A stretch of 64,000 bases of DNA, taken from the NCBI RefSeq assembly GCF_030499575.1, contig NZ_JASTLC010000001.1:7526001-7590000 (forward strand), written 5' to 3'. The DNA comes from Streptomyces sp. DG2A-72. Its GTDB lineage: Bacteria; Actinomycetota; Actinomycetes; Streptomycetales; Streptomycetaceae. Below are positions 38,332 through 47,156 of this stretch, one piece after another (positions within the stretch are counted from its first letter, which is position 1; each line of letters begins with the position of its first letter). Made by a program: the position numbers and the translations under genes. Below the pieces are notes generated by a model. It was not told the origin of the DNA. It ran no database searches and saw only the letters and a list, made by a program, of their open reading frames with translations.

Positions 38332-38970
38332 CTACAACCCTGTGATCAAGAGGCGGGCGGTTGCCGTTGCCGTTCTTGGGCCCACCCCCAGTGCCAGTGC
38401 CGCGCGCAGGTCCTCGCCGGTGTCCACGTCCTGGCGTACGGAATCCACCGCGTCGAGGGTCAGTTCCACCGCGCCGGAGGAGTGGTGGCGGGCTCGGGAA
38501 TCGGTGCCGAATTGTGGGTGCAATTCACGGCCGGGGGTGGCGGCCAGCAGAGTTGTGCCGATTGCCGCCGCATCCGGGAGAAAAGCGCGGGGGAATTCCG
38601 CGGCCGCGTCCAGGACTCGGGCCAATTCCGTTGGGCGCAGGGCGGGAAGATCGGCGTTGAGCGCGGCCAGGGCGGTTCGGGGGCGGGATGCCCGTACGAC
38701 CGTCGCGGCGTGCGTCAGAGCCGTGTTCAGGCCGCCTGCGGGTTCGTCGGGAACGATACGGGCACCCAGTTCGGCCAGCTCCCGGCCGGCCAGGGCGTCT
38801 CCCGTGACGACCGCCACATCACGGACCGCCGGGCAGGCCAGCGCGGCCGCCACGGTGTCCTGGGCGAAGGCGAGGGCGAGGCCCGGGCGCAGCCCGTCGG
38901 CGGCGGTGTCCGAGAGCCTGCTCTTGGCGTGTGCCAAAGGCTTCAGGGGTATCACCAAGGTCCACTGCAC
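38332..38970 (-). CDS. cofC: 2-Phospho-L-lactate (phosphoenolpyruvate) guanylyltransferase
   Basis: 212 residues from GTG 38970 (VQWTLVIPLKPLAHAKSRL), the length and start seen for Streptomyces CofC; ATG/GTG codons up to 39006 would add 10-12 residues. Nucleotidyltransferase fold with the GTP-binding KPLAHAKSRLSD, NTALTHA and ALNADLPALRPTEL segments. It activates the phospho-acid side chain for coenzyme F420. Other F420 genes are not in the window. Divergent from plsC. Confidence 0.88.
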   Translation of the reverse strand: MQWTLVIPLKPLAHAKSRLSDTAADGLRPGLALAFAQDTVAAALACPAVRDVAVVTGDALAGRELAELGARIVPDEPAGGLNTALTHAATVVRASRPRTALAALNADLPALRPTELARVLDAAAEFPRAFLPDAAAIGTTLLAATPGRELHPQFGTDSRARHHSSGAVELTLDAVDSVRQDVDTGEDLRAALALGVGPRTATATARLLITGL

Positions 38971-39110
38971 GAGCGTTCGTCCCTCTCTTGTCGCGGCCAT
39001 TGTCACCTGCCATCTGGCGGGGGTGTGCTCGGGGCGTACGGTGTTCTCGACAGACCGGCGGCCTGAGGCGACACTTGTGCGGCCCCCAGGCCCTAGAGGA
39101 AGGTGTCCGC

Positions 39111-39887
39111 GTGCCCCGCCGCAGAATCGGCTTCTGGTACCGCTTCGCAGCGGTCCTCTGCAAACCGCCGCTGGTGGTTCTGATCAAGCGGGACTGGCGT
39201 GGAATGGAGCACATTCCGGCCGAGGGCGGATTTATCACCGCGGTGAACCACAATTCGCACATCGATCCCTTCGCGTACGGACACTTCCAGTACAACACCG
39301 GCCGTGTTCCGCGATTCCTCGCGAAGAGCGGCCTTTTCAAGAAGGGATTCGTCGGCGCCGCGATGCGCGGCACCGGGCAGATCCCCGTCTACCGGGAAAC
39401 CACGGACGCGCTCAGTGCCTTCCGGGCCGCGATCGCCGCCGTGGAGCGCGGCGAGTGCGTGGCGTTCTACCCCGAGGGAACGATCACTCGCGACCCGGAC
39501 CAGTGGCCCATGACCGCCAAGACCGGTGCCGCGCGCGTCGCCCTGCAGACCAAGTGCCCGGTGATTCCCGTCGCCCAGTGGGGCGCCAACGAACTGCTGC
39601 CGCCGTACGCCAAGAAGCTCAACGTCCTTCCGCGCAAGACCCACCACGTGCTCGCGGGTCCGCCCGTCGACCTGACGCGCTTCTACGACGAGGAGATGAC
39701 CCCGGAGCTCCTGAAGGAGGCGACCGAGGTCATCATGGCCGCCGTCACTCGCCAGCTGGAGGACATCCGCGGCGAGAAGGCGCCCGAGACGCCGTACGAC
39801 CCGCGCCAGGAGCGGATCGAGCAGCGGCGCAGGAGCAGGGTCCAGGCGGAGGGCAAGGCCGTACAGGAAGAGGGGCAGAGCACGTGA
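39111..39887 (+). CDS. plsC: 1-Acyl-sn-glycerol-3-phosphate acyltransferase
   Basis: 258 residues from GTG 39111 (VPRRRIGFWYRFAAVLCK), with GAGGAAGG upstream; the frame runs further upstream antisense to cofC and is not coding there. Acyltransferase motifs: HNSHID (Hx4D), RFLAKSGLF, and FYPEGTITRDP. Makes phosphatidic acid from lysophosphatidate at the membrane. Stop overlaps the gpsA start (GTGA), so phospholipid precursor genes are coupled. Confidence 0.92.
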   Translation: MPRRRIGFWYRFAAVLCKPPLVVLIKRDWRGMEHIPAEGGFITAVNHNSHIDPFAYGHFQYNTGRVPRFLAKSGLFKKGFVGAAMRGTGQIPVYRETTDALSAFRAAIAAVERGECVAFYPEGTITRDPDQWPMTAKTGAARVALQTKCPVIPVAQWGANELLPPYAKKLNVLPRKTHHVLAGPPVDLTRFYDEEMTPELLKEATEVIMAAVTRQLEDIRGEKAPETPYDPRQERIEQRRRSRVQAEGKAVQEEGQST

Positions 39888-40894
39888 GCAAGCCGGTCAA
39901 GGCGGCTGTCTTCAGCGCCGGTTCGTGGGGTACCGCCTTCGGTATGGTGCTCGCCGACGCGGGCTGCGAGGTCACCCTCTGGGCGCGTCGGCCGGAGGTC
40001 GCCGACGCCATCAACTCCAGCCGCATGAACCCCGAGTACTTCCCCGGCGTCGAGCTCCCGGAGAACCTGCGGGCCACCACCGACCCCGCCGAGGCGGCGG
40101 CCGGCGCCGACTTCACGGTCCTGTCCGTCCCCTCGCAGACCCTGCGCGGCAATCTCGCCGAGTGGGTGCCGCTGCTCGCACCCGGCACGATCCTCGTCTC
40201 CCTCATGAAGGGTGTCGAACTCGGCACCGCCATGCGGATGAGCGAGGTCATCGAGGACGTCGCCAAGGTGGGCCAGGACCGTATCGCCGTCGTCACCGGA
40301 CCCAACCTCGCCCGTGAGATCGCCGCCCGGATGCCGGCCGCCTCGGTCGTCGCCTGCACCGACGAGGCCGTCGCCCAGCGGCTCCAGGCCGCCTGCCACA
40401 CGCCGTACTTCCGCCCGTACACGAACACCGACGTGGTGGGCTGCGAGTTGGGTGGTGCCGTGAAGAACGTCATCGGCCTCGCCGTCGGCATCGCGGACGG
40501 CATGGGGCTCGGCGACAACGCGAAGGGGTCCTTGATCACACGCGGTCTCGCCGAGACCACCCGGCTGGGCCTCGCGATGGGCGCCGACCCGCTGACGTTC
40601 TCCGGACTCGCGGGCCTGGGCGACCTGGTGGCGACCTGCTCCTCGCCGCTGTCCCGCAACCACACCTTCGGCACCAACCTCGGCAAGGGCATGACCCTTC
40701 AGGAGACCATCGCGGTCACCAAGCAGACCGCCGAGGGCGTCAAGTCCTGTGAGTCCGTGCTGGATCTGGCCCGCAGGCACGGCGTCGACATGCCGATCAC
40801 GGAGACGGTCGTCGGCATCGTGCACGAGGGCAAGCCTCCGGTGGTCGCCCTCAAGGAGCTGATGTCGCGCAGCGCGAAGCCCGAACGACGCTGA
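39884..40894 (+). CDS. gpsA: Glycerol-3-phosphate dehydrogenase [NAD(P)+]
   Basis: 336 residues from GTG 39884, overlapping plsC by 4 bp. Rossmann start VFSAGSWGTAFGMVLAD, where the usual GAG is SAG; GGAVKNVIGLAVGIADGMG with the catalytic Lys; CSSPLSRNHTFG. Supplies sn-glycerol-3-phosphate for phospholipids, matching its neighbour plsC. Confidence 0.96.
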   Translation: MSKPVKAAVFSAGSWGTAFGMVLADAGCEVTLWARRPEVADAINSSRMNPEYFPGVELPENLRATTDPAEAAAGADFTVLSVPSQTLRGNLAEWVPLLAPGTILVSLMKGVELGTAMRMSEVIEDVAKVGQDRIAVVTGPNLAREIAARMPAASVVACTDEAVAQRLQAACHTPYFRPYTNTDVVGCELGGAVKNVIGLAVGIADGMGLGDNAKGSLITRGLAETTRLGLAMGADPLTFSGLAGLGDLVATCSSPLSRNHTFGTNLGKGMTLQETIAVTKQTAEGVKSCESVLDLARRHGVDMPITETVVGIVHEGKPPVVALKELMSRSAKPERR

Positions 40895-40963
40895 GCGACG
40901 CCCGGGCAACACCGGGATGCGGACGCTGTGTCCGGCGCTACCAACGGGTACCCTCAACGCGAT

Positions 40964-42118
40964 ATGAGCACCGAGAACCTCCCCCAGAGCCCCCAGCAGC
41001 CGCCTCGCAAGCCGCGCGTGGCCGTCGTGTTCGGCGGACGCAGCTCCGAACACGGGATCTCCGTGGTCACCGCCGGCGCCGTCCTCAAGGCCATCGACCG
41101 GACCAAGTACGACGTCCTGCCGATCGGCATCACCCAGGACGGCCGCTGGGCGCTCACCGCCGACGAACCGGAACGCATGGCGATCACCGAGCGCCGTACG
41201 CCCAACGTCGCGGAGCTCGCCGAGTCGAGCGAGGGCGGTGTGGTGCTCCCCGTCGACCCGGGAAACCGCGAAGTCGTCTACAGCGAGCCCGGATCGGTAC
41301 CCAAGGCGCTCGGTGAGGTCGACGTCGTCTTCCCCGTCCTGCACGGCCCGTACGGTGAGGACGGCACCCTCCAGGGTCTCCTGGAGCTGTCCGGAGTGCC
41401 GTACGTGGGCTCGGGTGTGCTCGCCTCGGCCGTGGGCCAGGACAAGGAGTACATGAAGCGGGTGTTCACGTCGTTCGGGCTCGCGGTCGGGCCGTACGTG
41501 GTGATCCGGCCCCGTGAGTGGCAGCAGGACGAGTCGGCCGCCCGCAAGAAGATCGTCGACTTCGCCGGTGAGCACGGCTGGCCGCTCTTCGTGAAGCCCG
41601 CGCGCGCGGGTTCGTCGATCGGCATCACCAAGGTCGACGATCTGGCCGGGCTCGACGACGCGATCGCCGAGGCCCAGCGCCACGACCCCAAGATCCTCGT
41701 CGAGGCCGCGCTGCGCGGCCGTGAGATCGAGTGCGGGGTGCTGGACTTCGAGGACGGCCCGCGGGCCTCGGTGCCCTCCGAGATCCCCTCGCCCGAGACC
41801 CACGCCTACTACGACTTCGAGGCCAAGTACATCGACTCCACACCGGGCATCGTCCCCGCGCCGCTCACGCCGGAAGAGACGGCCGAGGTCCAGAAGCTCG
41901 CCGTCGACGCCTTCGAGGCAGCCTCCTGCGAAGGCCTGGTCCGCGCCGACTTCTTCCTCACGGACCAGGGCTTCGTCATCAACGAGATCAACACCATGCC
42001 CGGCATGACCCCGATCTCGATGTATCCCCAGATGTGGCAGGCGAGCGGAGTCAGCTACCCCGAGCTGGTGGACAGGCTGATCCAGGCGGCGCTGCGCCGT
42101 TCAACGGGCTTGAGGTGA
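40964..42118 (+). CDS. ddl: D-alanine--D-alanine ligase
   Basis: 384 residues from ATG 40964. N-lobe VVFGGRSSEHGISVVTAGAV; ATP-grasp core with FVKPARAGSSIGITKV; C-terminal metal and substrate loop INEINTMPGMTPISMYP, with Tyr in place of the Phe seen in some D-Ala-D-Lac ligases, typical of D-Ala-D-Ala enzymes. Peptidoglycan precursor synthesis in the cytoplasm. 69 bp after gpsA, probably the same operon. Confidence 0.95.
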   Translation: MSTENLPQSPQQPPRKPRVAVVFGGRSSEHGISVVTAGAVLKAIDRTKYDVLPIGITQDGRWALTADEPERMAITERRTPNVAELAESSEGGVVLPVDPGNREVVYSEPGSVPKALGEVDVVFPVLHGPYGEDGTLQGLLELSGVPYVGSGVLASAVGQDKEYMKRVFTSFGLAVGPYVVIRPREWQQDESAARKKIVDFAGEHGWPLFVKPARAGSSIGITKVDDLAGLDDAIAEAQRHDPKILVEAALRGREIECGVLDFEDGPRASVPSEIPSPETHAYYDFEAKYIDSTPGIVPAPLTPEETAEVQKLAVDAFEAASCEGLVRADFFLTDQGFVINEINTMPGMTPISMYPQMWQASGVSYPELVDRLIQAALRRSTGLR

Positions 42119-42136
42119 CCGAGGTTCCCCCGGCGC

Positions 42137-42619
42137 TCAGTCGGCGATTCCCTCCGGCACCGCCTTCTTGATGGCAGGCGCGAGATCAACCAGCGGCGCC
42201 ATGCCGTCACCCGTGCGGTCCTTGGGGATGGTCACCTCCACGTATGCCTTGCGCAACGTCGTGATGAACAGGAAGTCCCCGTTGTCCTGCTCCTGCAGCA
42301 ACCACCCAACGCCGTTCACATCGACCCCGTCGGCCTTGGAGTCGTTCATCTCCGCAGGCCGCTCAACACCGCACCGCAGTATGATCGCCGGGTCCCCCCA
42401 CCCCGCGGTCAACGCGGAGGCAGGTTCGGGATCCCGGCGATCCTGACCGTCGACCTTGGACGGCAACACCGTGTCCAGGTTTCGGCACAGCTTCGTGACC
42501 TTGGTGCCCGGACCGGGAACCGCGGCCCGGGCACTGTCGTCTGCTGAGGAGCAGCCTGCGACGGTGATCAACACAGCGACGGCGGGCAGTCCGATGAGCC
42601 GGTGGGGGAAGAAGGTCAC
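42137..42619 (-). CDS. DUF3515 lipoprotein
   Basis: 160 residues, GTG start. Lipoprotein signal with lipobox TVAGC (Cys near residue 23) followed by SSADD. Then the DUF3515 core: LCRNLDTVLPSKVDGQDRR, AGWGDPAIILRCGV, GVGWLLQEQDNG. Exposed on the outer face of the membrane; function unknown. Converges on ddl; this family is regularly found beside ddl/thiL in actinobacteria. Confidence 0.88.
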   Translation of the reverse strand: MTFFPHRLIGLPAVAVLITVAGCSSADDSARAAVPGPGTKVTKLCRNLDTVLPSKVDGQDRRDPEPASALTAGWGDPAIILRCGVERPAEMNDSKADGVDVNGVGWLLQEQDNGDFLFITTLRKAYVEVTIPKDRTGDGMAPLVDLAPAIKKAVPEGIAD

Positions 42620-42639
42620 CGGCCAAGGGTAGACGGGGG

Positions 42640-42873
42640 CTACAGATGAACGACCGGGCAGGTCAGGGTTCGTGTGATGCCGTCCACTTGCTGGACCTTG
42701 GCGACCACCATGCGGCCGAGGTCGTCGACGGTGTCCGCTTGCGCACGCACGATCACGTCATAAGGTCCTGTCACATCCTCGGCCTGGATCACCCCAGGAA
42801 TCTTGCTGATCGTTTCGGCGACGGTCGACGCCTTGCCGACCTCCGTCTGGATCAGGATGTACGCCTGTACCAC
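42640..42873 (-). CDS. Lrp/AsnC ligand-binding (RAM) domain protein
   Basis: 77 residues from GTG 42873, with GGAGG 4-8 nt upstream. Only the alpha-beta RAM domain of Lrp/AsnC regulators is present (AYILIQTEVGKASTVAETI, GPYDVIVRAQADTVDDLGRMV); there is no DNA-binding HTH. Stand-alone RAM proteins bind amino acids and may assemble with full Lrp proteins. Transcribed with or just ahead of the DUF3515 gene and divergent from thiL. Confidence 0.92.
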   Translation of the reverse strand: MVQAYILIQTEVGKASTVAETISKIPGVIQAEDVTGPYDVIVRAQADTVDDLGRMVVAKVQQVDGITRTLTCPVVHL

Positions 42874-43079
42874 GGAACCTCCAGGGCGGCCACGAGGATC
42901 ATGTGGGGAAAAGGAACGCCACGGTATCGCGTCGCCGCTCGCCGCGGGGAGACCTGCGGGGACCGGAGCTCGCGCGCCGGGGTGCAGGCACGACAGAAGT
43001 TGACGGTCAACTCGACCGTATCGAGGACACTGGTGACGCGCGACTGGGCACGGACAGGTACAGAAGGGGCGAAAGGACA

Positions 43080-44045
43080 ATGAAGGGCACTGTTGGTGAG
43101 CTGGGGGAGTTCGGGCTCATCAGGGAGCTCACCTCCCGTCTCACCACCACCCCGGCGGTCCGGGTCGGCCCCGGCGACGACGCCGCGGTGGTCGCCGCAC
43201 CAGACCGCAGGGTCGTGGCGAGCACCGACATCCTCGTCGAGGGGCGGCACTTCCGCCGCGACTGGTCCACGGCCTACGACGTGGGCCGCAAGGCCGCCGC
43301 ACAGAACCTCGCGGACATCGCGGCCATGGGCGCCGTACCGACCGCGCTGCTGCTCGGCCTGGTCGTTCCGGCCGAACTCCCGGTGGCCTGGCCGACCGAG
43401 ATGATGGACGGACTGCGCGACGAGTGCCAGGTCGCGGGGGCATCGGTGGTCGGCGGGGATGTCGTACGAGGCGACACGATCGTGGTGTCGATCACCGCGC
43501 TCGGCGATCTGCGCAACCAGGAGCCCGTGACGCGGGGCGGTGCGCAGCCCGGGGACATCGTCGCGGTGACGGGCTGGCTGGGCTGGTCGGCAGCCGGGTA
43601 CGCGGTGCTGTCGCGCGGGTTCCGTTCACCGCGGGCCTTCGTGGAGGCGCACCGGCGCCCGGAGCCGCCGTATCACGCGGGGCCGGCCGCGGCCGGGCTC
43701 GGCGCGACCGCGATGTGCGACGTGAGCGACGGGCTGATCGCCGACCTCGGGCATATCGCGGAGGCCAGCAAGGTCCGTATCGACATCCGTTCCGGCGCGA
43801 TCGACATCCCCTCCCAGATGAACGACATCGGGCAGGCCGTCGGCGTCGACCCCATGCAGTGGGTGCTCACCGGGGGAGAGGACCACGCGATCGTGGCGAC
43901 CTTCCCGCCGGACGTGAAGCTGCCCGCCCGCTGGAAGGTCATCGGTGAGGTGCTCAACCCCTCGGCGCTGCCCCAGGTGACGGTCGACGGGGCGCCGTGG
44001 ACCAGCAAGGGCGGCTGGGACCACTTCGGGGACATCGAGTCGTGA
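43080..44045 (+). CDS. thiL: Thiamine-monophosphate kinase
   Basis: 321 residues from ATG 43080, with AAAGGA 3-8 nt upstream. PurM-like fold: [61 protein letters not shown]. Makes thiamine diphosphate from thiamine monophosphate. The stop overlaps the thiD start (GTGA), coupling two thiamine genes. Confidence 0.95.
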   Translation: MKGTVGELGEFGLIRELTSRLTTTPAVRVGPGDDAAVVAAPDRRVVASTDILVEGRHFRRDWSTAYDVGRKAAAQNLADIAAMGAVPTALLLGLVVPAELPVAWPTEMMDGLRDECQVAGASVVGGDVVRGDTIVVSITALGDLRNQEPVTRGGAQPGDIVAVTGWLGWSAAGYAVLSRGFRSPRAFVEAHRRPEPPYHAGPAAAGLGATAMCDVSDGLIADLGHIAEASKVRIDIRSGAIDIPSQMNDIGQAVGVDPMQWVLTGGEDHAIVATFPPDVKLPARWKVIGEVLNPSALPQVTVDGAPWTSKGGWDHFGDIES

Positions 44046-44839
44046 GCGCGCCGCCGAAAGTGCTGACGGTCGCGGGCTCCGACTCCGGCGGAGGCGCCGG
44101 GATCCAGGCCGACTTGAAGACGATGCTGGCGCTCGGCGTGCACGGCATGAGCGTCGTCACCGCGGTGACCGCGCAGAACTCCCTGGGCGTGCAGGGGGCT
44201 TGGCCGCTGCCCGTGGAGGCGGTGCGGGCCCAGTACCGGAGCGTCGTCGACGACATCGGCGTACAGGCCGTGAAGACCGGGATGCTCGCGTCCGCCGAAC
44301 TCGTCGAGGCGGTGGCCAAGTTGATCGCCGGTACGGATGCTCCGGCCGTGATCGACCCCGTGGGTGTCTCCAAGCACGGGGACTCGCTGCTGGCTTCGTC
44401 CGCGCTGGATTCCGTACGGACGAAACTGCTGCCGGTCGCCACCGTGGCGACGCCGAACCTTGACGAGGTGGCCCAACTCACGGGCGTGCGCGTCGAGTCG
44501 GAGGAGCAGATGCGGGGGGCTGCGGCGGCCGTTCTGGCGTACGGGCCGCGCTGGGTGCTGATCAAGGGTGGGCATCTGCCCGGGGACGCCGTGGATCTGC
44601 TCACCGACGGGGCGCAGGAGCACTGGCTGCGGGCGCCCCGGCACGACAACCGGCACACGCACGGCACGGGCTGCACGCTTGCCTCGGCGATCGCTTCAGG
44701 GCTGGCGAAGGGGCTGCCTGTGCCGGAGGCGGTGGCGGCGGCGAAGGAGTACGTCACCGGGGCGATCGAGGCGGGGTTCGCGCTCGGTGGGGGGATCGGG
44801 CCGGTGGATCATGGGTGGCGGTTCAGGGCGGACGTCTAG
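44042..44839 (+). CDS. thiD: Hydroxymethylpyrimidine (phosphate) kinase
   Basis: 265 residues from GTG 44042. Ribokinase fold: [41 protein letters not shown], and the anion-hole [11 protein letters not shown]. Phosphorylates HMP-P to HMP-PP in thiamine synthesis. No TPP riboswitch is visible upstream of thiL-thiD. Confidence 0.95.
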   Translation: MSAPPKVLTVAGSDSGGGAGIQADLKTMLALGVHGMSVVTAVTAQNSLGVQGAWPLPVEAVRAQYRSVVDDIGVQAVKTGMLASAELVEAVAKLIAGTDAPAVIDPVGVSKHGDSLLASSALDSVRTKLLPVATVATPNLDEVAQLTGVRVESEEQMRGAAAAVLAYGPRWVLIKGGHLPGDAVDLLTDGAQEHWLRAPRHDNRHTHGTGCTLASAIASGLAKGLPVPEAVAAAKEYVTGAIEAGFALGGGIGPVDHGWRFRADV

Positions 44840-44847
44840 GTCCCGGA

Positions 44848-44884
44848 GGGCACAGCGGGCACATTTTCGGGCACAGCGGGCACA
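44848..44884. repeat. 16-bp direct repeat after thiD
   Basis: GGGCACAGCGGGCACA at 44848-44863 and again at 44869-44884, 21 bp apart (two helical turns), between the thiD stop and the shared terminator. Confidence 0.7.
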
Positions 44885-44889
44885 GCAAA

Positions 44890-44918
44890 AAGCCGGTCCA
44901 CCAGAGGTGGACCGGCTT
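44890..44918. terminator. Terminator shared by rpmB and thiD
   Basis: 13-bp stem (44890-44902 with 44906-44918) and AGA loop. On the minus strand it is followed by TTT after the stem, a good intrinsic terminator for rpmB. Confidence 0.85.
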
Positions 44919-44958
44919 CTGCAGCGAACCAGCAGTGGCCGCGCGCTACCGCGTAGCG

Positions 44959-45144
44959 TCAGCGCGAGACCTTGCCGGCCTTGATGCACGAGGTGCAGGC
45001 GTTCACGCGCTTCGGCGTCCCGCCGACCACGGTACGGACGCGCTGGATGTTCGGGTTCCAGCGACGGGACGTACGGCGGTGCGAGTGCGAGATGTTGTTG
45101 CCGAAGCCCGGCCCCTTGCCGCAGACGTCGCAGTTGGCAGCCAC
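44959..45144 (-). CDS. rpmB: Ribosomal protein L28, zinc-ribbon form
   Basis: 61 residues, GTG start with TTGGAG upstream. [25 protein letters not shown]...[14 protein letters not shown]. The two CxxC pairs make this the C+ zinc-binding form; Streptomyces usually also have a Zur-controlled cysteine-free copy elsewhere. Divergent from the DAK2 gene over a 255-bp promoter region. Confidence 0.96.
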   Translation of the reverse strand: MAANCDVCGKGPGFGNNISHSHRRTSRRWNPNIQRVRTVVGGTPKRVNACTSCIKAGKVSR

Positions 45145-45399
45145 GGGTCACTCCAAAGACTTCAGATGCACTTACGGTTGAACCCGGCAGGCCGGGATCA
45201 GGATCGCAGGATAGAGATCTGAGTGGCGTTGCCAGGGAAATGGCCCGATGTGGATCGGGCAACCGGAGCAGCATACAACGACTGCGCCAGTACAACGAAA
45301 CTACCATGGCTGCTCAGGGCCCCGCTCCGGCCCACTTCCGGCGCACACCGGCCCGGGGTCTACGCTGCGTCCCACGTCCAGCAGCTCAAGGAGGCGCAG

Positions 45400-47136
45400 G
45401 TGGCGCAGGTGCCGCAGACATTCTTCGATGCTCTCGCGGTGCGTACCTGGTGCGGTCTCGCGCTGGAGGCGCTGGGGCGGTCGCGTGAGGAGATCGACGC
45501 GATCAACGTCTACCCGGTGGCCGACGGGGACACCGGCACGAACCTGTATCTGACGGTGGAGTCGGCGCTCGCCGCGGTCGAGGCGGTCTTCACCGGCCAC
45601 GAGGTCGGGGGCGGTGCGGGGGCGCCGCCGCTGGCCGACACCGTGCAGGCCATGGCGCACGGCGCGCTGATCGGGGCGCGCGGGAACTCCGGAACGATTC
45701 TGGCGCAGCTGCTGCGGGGGATGGCGCAGGTGCTCGCTGGTGGTGCCTCGTCCTGTGGTGAGACCCCTCACAGTGCCGCCCGGGGGCTGCGGCTCGCGCT
45801 CCGGCATGCGGCCGACTCCGCCCGGCAGGCCGTGGCCCACCCCGTGGAGGGCACGGTTCTCACCGTCGCCTCGGCCGCCGCGGACGCCGCCACGGGTGCC
45901 GAGGGGGACTGCGGGACGGTCGCGCGGGCGGCCTACGAAGGCGCACGAGCGGCTCTCGCCGCGACACCGGGCCAGCTGGCCGTCCTGGAGCGCGCGGGCG
46001 TCGTGGATGCGGGCGGGCGGGGGCTGGTGGCGGTGCTCGGGGCGCTGGTGGAGACGTTCACGGGGGAGCGGCCGGCGGCGGTGGCCGTGGCGTCGCCGGT
46101 GGACGCGGGGCACGCGCGCGTGGATGACATCGGCGCGCGGGACGGGCACGCGCGCGTGCCCGCCGAAAGCCTCGCTGACTGCCTGGACGGGGCAGCGGTC
46201 CTGGAGGAGGGCGGGCCCGCCTTCGAGGTGATCTACCTGCTGGAGGCCGAGGACGCGGCCGTGACCCGGTTGCGGGAGCGGCTCGACGCGCTCGGGGACT
46301 CGCTCGTCGTGGTCGGCGGCGACGGGCTGTGGAACGTCCATGTGCACGTGGACGACGCGGGCGCCGCCGTGGAGGCGGGCGTCGAGGCCGGTCGGCCGTA
46401 CCGGATCAGGATCACGCACTTCGCTGTCGGAGACGTGCACACCACCGGCGGCGGACGCCCGCCCCGGGAGCGCGTCCAGCGTGCCGTCGTGGCCGTGGTG
46501 CCCGGCGAGGGGCTGGCCGGGCTGTACACCGAAGCGGGCGCGACCACGGTGCTCGCTCGCCCCGGGGAGCCGCCCGCGAGCGGGGAGCTCGTCGACGCCG
46601 TACGACGGGCCCACGCACTCGAGGTCGTCCTGCTGCCCAACGACGCCGACCTGCGCCACACCGCCGCAGCGGCGGCCGAGCAGGCACGCACGGAGGGCAT
46701 CCGGGTGGCGCTGATCCCGACGCGCTCCGCGGTGCAGGGGATCGCGGCGCTGGCCGTGCACGAGCCGGACCGCCGGTTCGACGAGGACGTCGTCCAGATG
46801 ACCTCGGCGGCCGGCGCGACCCGCCACGCCGAGGTGACCGTCGCCGAACGCCAGTCCTGGACCACGGCCGGGATCTGCCAGGCCGGTGACGTCCTCGGCC
46901 TCATCGACGGCGACGTCGCCGTGATCGGCTCGGACGTCACGGCCACCGCCGAGACCGTCATCGACCGCATGCTCCAGGCGGGCGGCGAGATGGTCACCCT
47001 CGTCCTCGGCGACGAGGCGCCCGACTCCATCGCCGAGCGTGTCGAAGCACGCGTGCGTGAGGTGTACCTCGCCGTCGACACGGTGGTGTACCGGGGTGGG
47101 CGGCAGGGTTCGCTGCTGCTCATCGGCGTCGAGTAG
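45400..47136 (+). CDS. DAK2-domain kinase-like protein (FakA/YloV family)
   Basis: 578 residues from GTG 45400, with AAGGAGG 5-11 nt upstream; longer frames reach into the rpmB promoter region. N-terminal DAK2 nucleotide-binding domain (EEIDAINVYPVADGDTGTNLYLT, AHGALIGARGNSGTILAQLLRG), a middle DAK1-like region, and a C-terminal DUF1949/FakA-type part (SAAGATRHAEVTVAERQSWTTAGICQAGDVLGLIDGDVAVIG). The Gram-positive family is the ATP-binding kinase of fatty-acid kinase with a DegV-like FakB partner, none of which is next door. Commonly placed just before recG; here two extra genes intervene. Confidence 0.88.
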   Translation: MAQVPQTFFDALAVRTWCGLALEALGRSREEIDAINVYPVADGDTGTNLYLTVESALAAVEAVFTGHEVGGGAGAPPLADTVQAMAHGALIGARGNSGTILAQLLRGMAQVLAGGASSCGETPHSAARGLRLALRHAADSARQAVAHPVEGTVLTVASAAADAATGAEGDCGTVARAAYEGARAALAATPGQLAVLERAGVVDAGGRGLVAVLGALVETFTGERPAAVAVASPVDAGHARVDDIGARDGHARVPAESLADCLDGAAVLEEGGPAFEVIYLLEAEDAAVTRLRERLDALGDSLVVVGGDGLWNVHVHVDDAGAAVEAGVEAGRPYRIRITHFAVGDVHTTGGGRPPRERVQRAVVAVVPGEGLAGLYTEAGATTVLARPGEPPASGELVDAVRRAHALEVVLLPNDADLRHTAAAAAEQARTEGIRVALIPTRSAVQGIAALAVHEPDRRFDEDVVQMTSAAGATRHAEVTVAERQSWTTAGICQAGDVLGLIDGDVAVIGSDVTATAETVIDRMLQAGGEMVTLVLGDEAPDSIAERVEARVREVYLAVDTVVYRGGRQGSLLLIGVE

Positions 47137-47156
47137 GCCGTGTTCCTCCAGAGGCC

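Noticed and set aside
43020..44045. Possible TPP riboswitch in front of thiL-thiD
   Set aside because: No TPP-box sequence (CTGAGA-type or ACCTGA-type) is present in the 206-bp leader region.
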